Part shown: piece by piece, positions 33,665 to 45,400 of the stretch
Position numbering within the stretch: the stretch's first letter is position 1
How the letters are laid out: the number at the start of each line of letters is the position of its first letter
Assembly (NCBI GenBank): GCA_016169945.1
Contig: JADLSH010000382.1
Span: forward strand, 620,001 to 684,000
Direction: 5' to 3'
From: Trachythela sp. YZ-2020
Taxonomy: Eukaryota; Cnidaria; Anthozoa; Malacalcyonacea; Clavulariidae
DNA: 64,000 bases
The notes under the pieces: generated by a model
Told to the model about the DNA's origin: nothing
Seen by the model: only the letters and a program-made list of their open reading frames with translations
Database searches by the model: none
Program-made: the position numbers and the translations under genes

Positions 33665-33983
33665 AAGATTTCCTTATATACTTCTCGAATTTCAATGCAC
33701 TCGTATTGTCACGTGACATAGAATAACATAATTTGGCCACACCCCCAGCTTCCAAACCCTGTCTCTATTAACTATGGCCCGCCGCACACTAGAGCTATCA
33801 GCTTAGGGAAGTGTCACTCGTGACTGTTGGCGTAAGCAAGTTCCCCCAGTGTGCGGTGGCGTTTTGAGCGCTATTGTTCACGCGTGCCATCGGCACCTGA
33901 TATTCAACATGTTGAACAATTTTGTGCACGAGTGAACATTTCCTCCAAGTGTGCGCGCGTGCAAAGCTATCGCAACAAATAAA

Positions 33984-34150
33984 ATGGCGGCGAGTAGTGA
34001 TTTGGTGGCTGAAGCAATGTTGGAAGAGAAGATTGCTGATATTTGGCCGGACTATCCTTGTCTATACGACGTAAGGTGTCCTGAATTTAAAAATCGAGAT
34101 ATGCGCGATAAATCTATGCACGAAATGGCTGGAAAACTTGGAAAAACAGA
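33984..34150 (+). pseudogene. MADF-domain fragment
   Basis: From the ATG at 33984 the frame reads IADIWPDYPCLYDVRCPEFK and continues RDMRDKSMHEMAGKLG, the three-helix MADF (Adf-1 Myb/SANT-like) pattern of DNA-binding proteins, common in PIF/Harbinger helper proteins and in host factors. After the domain the frame runs into unrelated hydrophobic sequence, so the rest of the gene is missing or lies in unrecognised exons. It lies just after the end of the preceding transposon and before the Crypton-like gene. Confidence 0.55.
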
Positions 34151-34338
34151 TTTATCGCATGTCGCATTACGCCTGTTCATTACCATTATTCTAGCCAGTC
34201 AATTGCATTTTCTGACCAATAAACACGCTGAACTGGCTGGTCCGCCATTATTCTGGACAGATAACTGCATAAAAATAGGGTGTCGCGTTGCACTGCTGAG
34301 TGGCCTTTCTGGTCATTTCCTATTCTGTGATTGTAGCA

Positions 34339-35405
34339 ATGGAGTTGGACGATTCTGCCCCAGAATTGTACATTACTCAGTCAAGTCCACAACGAGTAAG
34401 AACTTTACCGGCTTTCGATGAGTGTTATCGAGAGGCATTTTCAAGTTTTTCACCAAACGAGGATATTTGGCCGTGGGCTGACAACACAGAGGAAGTCGAA
34501 GAGCAACCAGTTGGAACGAGTCTGAATCGCTTTGCAGCGCCTGTATGTGCGAGCGAAATTCAGGCTAAGATACGCGATTGTGTACCCAAGTCGACAAAAT
34601 ACAACGACAAGTGGGCTGTCACGTTGTTTGAGAATTGGCGGAAGCAAAGAAACAGGCATGCAGCACTTAGAGTATCGTGAAGATGTTTCGAAAACAAGTG
34701 CTGGGGGACTCAAACACCGAAAAATGGAAAGAAAAATCACGCGAGGATATGAGAATAGAGAAAATGCGAAACGCTGCATCGTTCGTTTGTACGACAAATA
34801 CTGTATATTAGTTTGTGGTAAGTATATGCATTTGCAATTTTAATTAATGTTGTGAAATAACTCAAAAGCTTACGTTACTGCAAATTTTATAAACAGAGAT
34901 TGCTTTGAAGTTTTATTTGTGTGTTTCAGTTTTTCACTTATATATTTGTAGCCCTAGTGTCGACTGCGTTTTATCTAAGTGCTTTGAAATGTCCCAAGCC
35001 AAATTGTCGGTACAACAATGTTCCTGTTGGGCATAATAAACTGCCTACAGAAAAATCATTCGCTACGAGCAACAGCAGAAACAAGGATGTACGATATGGG
35101 GATTGATGAGCAGCTAATATGCGAGAAAACAGGTTGAGCCATGCACGTATATAAAACGCTTAGTTTATTCTTTTTATATTGTTTACTGAATCACTATTTT
35201 TACTACCAATTTTAGGTCACCGAAGCAAATACTGTGAGGGCGTATAAAAGAACCTCAAACGACCAAGATTACAAGAAGTTGAAGTGTCTGAATTTTTGTA
35301 TGGTGTTAATGCGACTAAGGCTAAGAAAATAAAAGACGAAGACCGTGATACGAAGAGTGAAAGTTGTGTTGAATGCAGAAAATACGAAAATGAGAGTTCC
35401 AGTTA
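34339..35405 (+). pseudogene. Crypton-type tyrosine recombinase gene (KIAA1958/DUF3504-like), internally deleted
   Basis: The first part encodes an acidic N-terminus and IRDCVPKSTKYNDKWAVTLF followed by ENWRKQRN, the conserved N-terminal module of this family. It jumps directly into EYREDVSKTSAGGLKHRK, which normally lies far downstream, so most of the recombinase N-lobe is deleted. A donor at about 34819 (GTAAGT) and an acceptor near 34929 lead to SALKCPKPNC. Then, in a shifted frame, NHSLRATAETRMYDMGIDEQ carries one catalytic Arg. A second intron separates this from TGHRS-type sequence starting at 35217, where frames are again broken. The ancestral role is DNA strand exchange. This copy cannot make a complete enzyme. 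Confidence 0.7.
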
Positions 35406-35569
35406 AAGGCCTAGTGCATAGATAAATGTAAGTTTTAATTTTGTTGTGAATTAACTATTGCTCATGTCGCTGTGATTGGTGTTACTCTGTATATTGTTTA
35501 TGTTGAGTGAATTGTTGTTGTGTTTTCTGCACTAATCGATATTTTATTTACGATTTTATCAGGTTTTGA

Positions 35570-35740
35570 ATTGAAAATGTAAAACCCGGGACGGGTCTTG
35601 AATTTGAATTGAAGTTTTACATTTTCAGCCACGCACTCCCCTCTAGAAATAAAGAACCGCGTCCAGCTTTCAAAGTAAGAAACCAAAACCGTTTGAGAAC
35701 AATAGAAAATGGGTGTGGTGGGTATATAAGACAATTTCGA
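35570..35740 (-). repeat. Dispersed repeat related to the 28.9-30 kb array
   Basis: TGAAAATGTAAAAC and its complement enclose GGGTCTTGAATTTGAATT, and the following GAGAACAATAGAAAATGGGT is an inverted relative of the sequence near 29010-29050. Confidence 0.6.
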
Positions 35741-38164
35741 AACGTTTTGTGAGACGTCTCAGATTGAATTTTTGAGTACATCAAAGCTAAAAGAGTACGT
35801 AATAACATAGTTACTTTATATATAGTTGGGCAATTCATAATTTTACACACCTTATCACTATTTTACCATTTTGTACAAAAAATAGAAATATACGGCCAGT
35901 TACGTGTTACCATGGTTACAGTGAACGACACAGTACTTCATGTTACAATACCTTTTGGGGAGTTTAATTGCTTGGTTCTAATGGGCGAGGGGGTTCTGCA
36001 TGCATGTATTTATAGTATATATCAGTGATGGCGTCCATTAATTTCGCTACAGCGATACATTTTGCTCGGCGCTCTCCTCAAATATCAATACTTCGTGTCA
36101 AAATACGTAAAATAGAACACGAACAATGCAATCATAGAAATGCAATGAATCTTGAAGATGAAATATGATAGTTGGATATTTTTAATGATATTTTCTTCAA
36201 AGAAATTAATAACGTAGAAAAAAATTATTTTTGGGAATCATAGTTCGGTTTAAACATGTGAGGGGTTGCTGCATGCATGTCTTTCTAGTATAAGTGTTCT
36301 TAAACAATGACATCCATGAAATATAGCCATGCGCCCGGTAGACTTTTCACTTCGCTAGCTGAACTGTTTCTCCGAGTGTAAATATAGCCGAAAGAATTAG
36401 CACGCTCGCCATGGAAAATTGTTTCTCAATTTAATCGACAATGATTTTCGAACTACTAGTTACAGCTACAGCTACAGCTACAACTTAACATCCCTACATT
36501 CGACTGTAGGGAAAGCAACGAATGTCTAGTGGACGGTGCCGCCGCCACGGCAATTCTTGGCGTGAAAATTCAAACCTGCGCGAGCCAATGAACTCATTGT
36601 TTAACTGGAACGATAACACTTGGTTAGTGAAACCTACGCGTCAGCCTTCCACGCTACCGTATGTCAGTTTCAGTCCCTAATACACTATCACTGCGCAGTT
36701 CGTAAATAGATAATCAGTTTTAGTGCCCCACAACATAATTATTTGTACATCATCTTTAGTTTCGCATTATTTAGAAAAAAAACCCACCTGTTTTCATACC
36801 GAAATACTTTGTCCTTTGTACTTGCATAAGAAGGATTGCAGAAGGAAAACTAGGAAAATTTTCTCACCAAAGTAAGTCAATACATTTGTTCAAACAGGGA
36901 AGATATTTTAGTTTCTTGAAACTCGTTAAAGTTTTGATAATTCCGGATATAACAAAAACCGAATTCAGTAATTGTTTTATTATACATTGCATTGTCATTA
37001 AACTCCTTCGATAAACAACGATTTAAATTCAGTCGCACAACACAACGTTTAAAAAACCAATTATAAAAATAGAACAAGAACGACAAAATATTAGAAATCT
37101 AATTTACTTACTATAGTTCTGAAAACAAGTTTCAAAAGAGTGTATTTTTTACGCAAAACTTTCAAAAAGACATTGTTCATTCATGTTGTTTTTATTCTTG
37201 TATGTACAGCTGCCGCTCACCAAAAAAGTACGTACTGCTGGATTCCCATATTTAACTGTAAGCAATTATAGGCAATCAGAAGACACGCAGTGACTACAAT
37301 GTATAATAACAACAGTTATCAACAGATAGTCTTTTTTCAATTTCGTAAACTTATTTTGAACTTGGACGTTTGATGGCGTATGCATTCTATTTTAGTAACT
37401 TGAACATATCCTGGGCGGCATGTTATCGTTCCAGGTTAAACACTGAGTTCACTGGCGTTAGCCCAGTTCTCAAGTGACGTTGAACTTTTCATCTCGTCGC
37501 CTGAAGCACAGATTAACTGGAAGATAAACTCAAGCCAAATTGCGTCACACGCTTTACTTCTCATGCGCGATGTTCTGGTAAGTGTCACAAAAAAATATTA
37601 ATCAGGAATTACATAGGAAAAATTGAATTTTTACATCAATACGATCATTGGAATTTAAATTCGCTCTTCCTCGGTCTCGAGCTCTCTATTCATATGTGAT
37701 TCGAAACTCAATACTTATCTATATTAGTATATATATGTTTACTTTTTGTGGACCCATTCGTTGAGCGTTGGCCTGTGTCTTCATTCCTTAGGTAGAAGAA
37801 AGTTGATTTCGGTTTGTTTCACAACATTTTACATAGTAAAGACTATACACTTTTAAGGGTAAAAGTATAGAAATGACAGAGGAATTTGGTATAAATACAG
37901 TTAGTTTAGTTTAATTTCGTTTCGTTTAGTTTAGATTCCCTCCCGTAGAAACACTGACCAGTCCAACCGCACTGACTGAACGTCAAGGAGAGCACTCTAG
38001 AGCCGCTAGTGCTACCCAGTATAAATAGAGATCACAGTTTAGTTGCAGTTTAGATGAGGGATACTCTATTTTAAACAAGTTTACACATAAATCAACCAAC
38101 AAAGTCGGTTTCTGATATTACTAATACAAGGGCATAACGTATTGATTTTCACACCTTTGATCTC
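35741..38164. other. Intergenic region 3' of the adhesion GPCR gene
   Basis: No gene was supported. Two diverged copies of a stretch containing GCATGCATGT lie near 35990 and 36270, a short AGCTAC tandem at about 36461-36484, and GTTTA-type repeats at 37895-37935. The 3' UTR of the receptor gene should begin just left of 38165. Confidence 0.4.
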
Positions 38165-38490
38165 CTAAACAACAGAAACGCTAAGGTCGTTATAGCCACC
38201 ATGCCCACCACTTTCAGATTTCCAATCACTTCTTTCTAACAGCAGTGTAGCATTCTTTTCAACCATCCTTTGGTTTATACCAGAACCGACAGTTTTGTCG
38301 GGCGAACTAATGGAATCTGAGAAAACACATAATGTTGGTTCATCACGAATTTCACTGAACGAATGATGACAAAACTTCAAAAAAACAATGTGTCCTTACT
38401 CTTTGGATTTTGAACAGATTTTTTGATGTTGCCAAAGCTCGTTGATAATGTGTTTCGTCTCATTTTGCTGTTGCGTATAGCATCTCGAAT
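38165..38490 (-). CDS. Receptor cytoplasmic tail, last two exons (38400-38490, 38165-38316)
   Basis: The upstream exon begins [13 protein letters not shown], directly after the seventh helix. It ends in phase 1 and joins cleanly to the last exon, which starts after TTTTCTCAG. The tail is polar, Ser-rich and basic at its start, and ends DLSVSVV then stop. Ser-Val-Val at the end fits a class I PDZ ligand (S/T-x-hydrophobic), suggesting scaffolding at a membrane site. That function is inferred. Confidence 0.75.
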
Positions 38491-39339
38491 CTAGAAAACA
38501 TGAAACGTTAGGTAGAATTATCACGATTTTAACATGCTGACGAAGGGATTATAATTCGCTTGAAACGTTGAGTTGTCTTCAGGTAGTTTAGGTACTAAAA
38601 GTCTCCTTTTCAGATAGTTTAGACACAAACCACGACTGCTTAATGAGGAATACTACGTATACTGGACCACCACGTTTTACATGCAGTAATGCTTTCAGTA
38701 CCTGTTTATTAAGGACACAATGGAAAACGAAAATGAGAATTCCTTGCGCGGAATTAAACACGGCGAAAAGATACCGGAAGAACAAAGTTTCTCTATTGAA
38801 TGTCATCAAACCAAACACCCATGTCAGACCAAGAATAGGGAAAAGTACTACAGCTGCTTTTACACCAGTTCTCACTTTAGCAAGATTATCCTCTTGTTTT
38901 ATTTTATGAGAGTTCATCATTGTACGCAAGACCATGACAAACACGACAGTATTGATCTGAAAGATGAAAGAAAGGAATAAAGTCAGGGGACATCGTTATT
39001 GCGATAACAGTGCATATATTGGATAGTTCTACTAGTTCAAAACTGTTCTTCAAAGGGGTTCCGTAAAGGTTATCCCTATTAGTCCAGTGTTACTACCGGA
39101 GGAAACTAATACTGACTATATATATATACTGGATGGCTCTATCAGTACTAAACTATTGTCCTGAGAAGTTAAACGAGTTCCATCCCTAATCGGTGCAATT
39201 AGTACAGGAGGACACCAGAGAACCCGGAAAAAAACCGCGGAGTTTGGTAGAGTACAACTGGCTACACCATTCTCACACGGGACTGAGAATATCGAAAAAC
39301 CACAGAGACACCGCGCTATCAGTTCCAAACTGGGTTGAC

Positions 39340-39410
<71 letters not shown>

Positions 39411-42400
39411 GAACAATATTTAAACATGAATGCTCCGCTCACCGTAGTGATTTTCAGGGAGGTCCTGCATGTATATCATATACAAAGGAAAGTAACATAG
39501 TGGAAAAATATATAGAAATGAGACTAAAACTGAAAATTTGTATTAAGAGTCATTTTAGCAACCGTTTAAAGGAAAACCCACCTATTGTAATAGAAACAGC
39601 GACATTACTGTAAGACTTACCACTATGACAAGAAATGCCGGTCCCACAAATGCCCAGATCAATTTGTTTTCAACGCTAAGCCAACATGAATGTTCTGTGC
39701 CATATCCATCACCCTGAGTTGCTCCAAGTGATAAAACAACAATGAACAAGGGAATACCTGAGGTGGAAATTGATATATGTTTTGTGAGTGATAAGAACTT
39801 AGCTGGACACTGAGGTTGTTTAACTTTTACCAAAAAAAATACGGTAATTCTGAACAGGACCAAAATGGAACACGCATATTTGTATGTTTGAGAACATTTT
39901 ATGGCTTCCGGTGTCAGGCTCCTTTTTGAGAATTTTCCAATCGAAATTTTGTATCCATTTGCACGATTTCAAACCAGTGAATGGTAAACAACCTTGGGTT
40001 TTCGTAATGATTGATGTGAAATAGAAAGCACTGTCCATTCTCTGCCCATTCAATAGTGAGTCTTACAGCTTGTTAGATAAGAGGAGTTGGCTATCAAGCA
40101 CAGCATTCATTTCAGTGACCAGCAGTTACCATAATGAAAAAACAATGTTAATGCAGCTCACTATATGCAGTAGTCATGTATTCGGAGGCAAATGAATAGA
40201 AATGGGAACTATAGTTTGATTTGCTTGCCCTAATAAGAGTGTTTAGGTTAACCACCATCTGCTGACCCTATACCGAAACCGAAGAAAAGCGCGATCTCGA
40301 TTAGCCACCGCCTCCTAATAGACTCTATACCCATACCTATACATAGCCTTCATTTAGATAAGGAAATACTTGTCCATGATCCGAAAGGCAAATCACTTAC
40401 CCCAGCCAATCAAATTAAATATTTTCCAGTGTTTTCCACGTACATCATCAAATACTCGGATTAGTAAGATGTATAGCAATATCCCCTCACACAACATCCA
40501 CCCGAATGCTGATAGGACAAAGAAATGCAAGAGAGCAGCTGCTGCTTTACAGAAATTCTGTAAGAAAAGTAAAAATTCATCAAATATGTACATTGAAAAG
40601 TCACCTACCGTATATTTCCTTATAACTGTTATACCTACAGTACTATTACCGTTACGATATACTCATTTTGGGTTTAGTTATCTATTTTATTTAATCAGAA
40701 AAATATATATATAAATCATATCAAACGAAGCAATTTTTATACTAGATAGGTCTATCAGCTTTAAACAGTGCTGCCTAGATATCCAGAAAGAACCATCAAT
40801 CGTTGGTCTAGAATTACTAAAGGAAGAACTGGATTACGCAGAGAAAATTTGCGCTGTTTGGCAGAGTCAAATTGTAAGGACGTTCTCGTCTCGCATACGA
40901 ATGAGGCGAACTTGTAATCAGACAACTTCATACAATAAGAAACAGAAACTAGGCGCAGAAAAGGTTCCACGAACACTCCGCTTAAAATTTTGGAAAGAGA
41001 CTTACCGGACTATCTCTCGCAACCCCTTCAAGTATTGAAAATATATCAGTGAATCCAATGGCAACACACAAATTGAGTAGAACTTTGGCGCGAGGTGATT
41101 TCACTTGCTTCCAGAAACAAACTTGCAATAAAATGGTGAGCACTATGCAGACCAGCGATATTGAACACCCAATAGTAGAAATCATTTCTAATATTTTACG
41201 CTCGGACTCCGTCAACTAAAAGAGACAAGGTCTATTATTATAGAACATTGGGTATGATACAGGGTTCAAAACAGGGTTCTTAAATCGCAAAACCCCTCCT
41301 GAAATCTTCTAACTATCTCGTGCGATTTCCGCCAGTTTTTCTTATCCTCCATCACGCTCCTTCTTAACATCCTGAATACCACTATTTGTCTTCAATTTCT
41401 TCCCGTCTCCCGCTACCGAAAGAGATCCCTCGTCCCATCTAACCCGCACAAATTTTAAGATTTGCACTACACTCCAAACGTACCCTAACGAAACGTAGAG
41501 TCAGAAATATTTTCGCTCACTTCTTTCGTTTAAATAAATGGATGCAAATCTCGATAAAATTATATTTACTACCCAATGTTATGATACAACAGTGTATTTC
41601 TTTGTTTTGGGAGCGATGGAGCAGAACTACTGACAGTGATACAAAAGGAAATGCTACGGTACATTTCGACACGTTTCACAACTAAAACTTACTTTTCACA
41701 AAACAAACAATCGTAGGTTTAGGACTATTATATGATTACTATTTAGGAAGAATTATTAGCAATCGCAATATTTCTTTTGCCATTGCGAACAAATTATACA
41801 ATGCTGGTTATATCATGCAGTGATGCAGGGTATATCCAAATACACAATATATGCTGCTGGTTACGTTGACCAAGTAGGCATAAACCAGTACAATACGAAG
41901 GATCAGGAGATGTAGATCTGAACTCATCAAAGTTTGTTTGAGCAGTGATGCTGACCCTGCAACATTGCAGCGTTATTTCCCGTGCTGTTAAGGCAATTTT
42001 CCATTACAGCCGCTTTGCCCGCGCGGGCGGAGCGACCATGTTTAAACTTTCGCAGTAGCTGTCTAGCATGAGATTTTTTTGTCCGCTTTACACCTCGCGG
42101 ACACGCCTGAAAGTTGAACTACATTCAACTTTCTTGGCGTGCCCGCGCGACTAATTATTCACGTGATTCGAATCGGTCGCTTCGCCCGCGCGGGCAAAAC
42201 GACCGTAATGGAAAGTGGCCTTTACACTATAATGCTTTTGTGATCACAATGGCGTGACTCATGCAAAGCCTTTCGAATTAAATTTGTGATTTAGAAATAG
42301 GTTTACACCACCACACAGTGTATACTTTGATGAAAGAAAATTTGTCTAGACCAGCCTAAAGTGATATCCTGCTTACCTCAACCCCAGAAACATCCATCAT

Positions 42401-45400
42401 GACAGCAAACGCAGTGTTATGATCACAATCACATGTCACGTTTTCTTCACTCGATTCAGCTTCGTTTAATGTACATCCTTGACTGCTCCATCTACTGCTA
42501 TTAATGTCAGGTTCAATGAACGCGCACGTTCGTCTTGGGTCCTCATAACCAGTCTATGAAAAATGGATTGCACAATTAGTAATATACTTCAGGTACATTA
42601 GAAGATTTTTTTTCTGCGTCTCACTAGATTGAAATTGATGCAGAAGATTTAGTTGGATGGATATTTCGAGTGAAATATTATATACAATATTTTAGACCTG
42701 AACGGGAACGGCTGCGAAAAATGCAAGAGGACTTAGAGTTGCATTTTTCGCAGCCGTTCCCGTTCAGGTCTAAAATATTGTATATAATATTTCACTCGAA
42801 ATATTCATCCGCCTAAACCCTCTATTTTAGGTACAGTATTATTAGTTTGTGTTACAGTGTGAATGTTGGTGATATATATGGGGGTTAGTGCATGTTCCCT
42901 TCAACTCTGTGATCGTGTTTCGATGCCTACAGTACGCATTTTCAGATTATAATTCAGTGACATGCAAGAGAGTGCATCCAGTATTCTGTAGTAGCAATGG
43001 AACAATAAAGGACTCCCTTTACCGGACCTCTCTGGAGAACAACTAACCTAGAGCAGATTGAGCTATCCATTATTAATAAAACGACTAGGAGTTTCCTCCT
43101 ACAGTAAGTAAGTAAGCAAGTAAGTAAGTAAGCAAAGCAAGCAAGTAGGTAGGTATACTAGGTAAGTAGGTCAGTAGGTCAGTAGGTCAATAGGTAGGTA
43201 TGTAGGTAGGTAGGTAGGTAGGTAGGTAGGTAGGTAGGTAAGTAGGCAGGCAGGCAGGCAGGCAGGCACGTAGGTAGGTAGGTAGGTAGGTAGGTAGGTA
43301 GGTAGGCATGTAGGTAGGGAGGGAGGTAGGTAGGTAGGTAGCCAGGTAGGTAGGTAGGTAGGTAGGTAGGCAGGTAGGTAGGTAGGTAGGCAGGCAGGCA
43401 GGCAGGCAGGCGGGTAGGCGAGTAGGCGGGTAGGTAGGTAGGCGGGTAAGCGGGTAGGCGGGTAGGTGTGTAAGTAAGCAAAGCATTTATTTAAATAGAT
43501 GGTCGGCATCACCGTGGTACTTTTGAGCCTAGCTCTATATGTTTAAATGTTGTGTACATACAAGGGTCAGTAACGCTGGACCAAATTTCTAGTAAAAAGC
43601 CACTATACCTGGTTATTCTGTATTACAATCTTAAGAGGCTTAGGTACTGACTCATCAAGCTGTGGTTCAGTTGTAAGAGACACTATTGTACTTCTTATCG
43701 CCAACGATTCACTCGATCCTATGGTATTATCCACAGATTCCTTCAACTCATCTTGAGATAAAATATCTCTGATCGAGCTATACTTCACCACAGTGGCTTG
43801 CCGAAGATTTTTGGTGAGAACACCAGGTATAATAACACCTTCTCCTATAGTGTCAAGCAACCTGAGGTCTTCAAGTTCGACAGGTTTTACCGTTGGTAGC
43901 CGTATTCCACGTACGTCTATGTTTGGAGTACTGAATAATACTACTTTTCCTGTTTCTTCCGTTTTTGAGATGTAGTTCTTCGCATTTAGATCAGCACCAC
44001 TTATAATCTGCTTCATTAAACTATTTCTAGACTGGAAAAGAAAGTCTGGTTTTTCACTAGACAATAATTTTACAATATCTCTTTTTGGGTTCCCAACCCC
44101 AAGGTATAATACTTTAAGACAGGGTTTCACCACTGTTCTGCTGTTTAAATATCAATCATCGTGTTTTGAATAGAATGGAAACCAACTACCACAAGAGTAT
44201 TTCTATACCTTGTTGGGCGATGATGTCACGTTGCGACTTTGGATCACCCCTGATTAAAACACTAGACTGGAGTGCTGAAACTTGAGGAAAGACCGGCGAG
44301 GGGGGGGCAGAGGTTGCAAAATACCCGGGTCTGGGCTGTTCAATAAGGCCCGAAAAGTTGGGTAAGGATGATCGTGTAATATTCCTCGAATATACCATAC
44401 AGTTCTGGAACAAATGGCATAATAGAATCCATAACATGGTAGCCAAACACATAAGGATTAAAAGCATTTTAAAGACTGCATTTGTCCCACGATAACAGGA
44501 GCCCGAACTACATAGAAAGCTTTTGCAAGAAATTCATTGGAGCCAGAATACTGCACAGCGTTCGTTCACATGCCTGGCGACCGTTTACTGGGGACGGTTC
44601 AAACCAAAGTGCATGGGTGCGAGACTAAGGGGGCCCGCATTCGCCAATCTGTCCAGGGCACGTGACTGGATTTCGCCGGGCCTTGTATTGGGACGTGAAT
44701 GTAATTTGTTTGGGCATTACATAAATGCACTTAAATAACAGTTTACAAGTTACTGTATATATGTGTACTTGATATTTGCTTACCGGTATGTTTTCCCATA
44801 CATCCTTTCTCTCTTGGTTAACTATATTACTCGATGAACGAATGAAATTTTGACGATCATTTTGTGTTTTTGTTTTCTCTTTTGTCTTGTCAAGAACCGA
44901 AACGATATCTTCGACGTCTTTGTCATAAAGATCATCATCTTCCGAAACATGCTCAGTTTCTGCAATAATATCACTGATGTCCTCCGATTCAAAACCTTCG
45001 TCCAACCTGGAGACCTGTTAAATATAGGTGGGTTTCAGTAAGCGTTGAATCTGATGTTACACATGGTGGTCAAGTTCTAATGTTTTGACATTTGGCCGAA
45101 ATGTGGTAGGAATTTCCGCACGTAATACAAAAAAGTTACCAAATTTGCTAACTTTGCAAGGCTATATTTTCCGCATTTTACAACATTTCGCAACCAAACT
45201 TTGCAATTTTACTAATCTTATTATGTTCTTTGTAGTTGTTTTGATTGTTTCCCTTTTCCTTGCCTAGAACAAAATTTAGTCTATAATGCAAATTGTCTAT
45301 TTATGGGAGCAAGCCATCAGTGGAACGAGCAAATGATGCTAAATGTTTACATTACATCATTTTGCTCTAGGTCAATATATACGGTGAATAATTTAGTAAT

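Larger units (their letters stand above)
30389..33776 (+). mobile_element. Degraded spliced DNA transposon, possibly P-like
   Basis: The ends CATAGTTCATAGAGACAG and the near-complement at the right are flanked by GCCCGCC (30382-30388 and 33777-33783). The inverted ends extend, with gaps, to a shared CACGTGACAATACGAGTGCA block. Duplication length 7 (8 with one mismatch) and a spliced internal gene fit P-like or related cut-and-paste families. The family is not certain. Confidence 0.65.

Noticed and set aside
39116..39613. ORFs with poly-Asn, poly-Tyr and poly-Ile tracts
   Set aside because: They come from the (TTA)n microsatellite and lack other coding features.
43171..43512. Three overlapping ORFs of Leu-Pro-Thr-Tyr repeats
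   Set aside because: They are readings of a TAGG microsatellite in all three frames, inside a receptor intron.
44186..44467. Hydrophobic minus-strand ORF resembling a signal peptide, inside the receptor gene
   Set aside because: No splice sites in phase with the GAIN exons were convincing, and a signal peptide in this position would make no sense; it may be an intron repeat.
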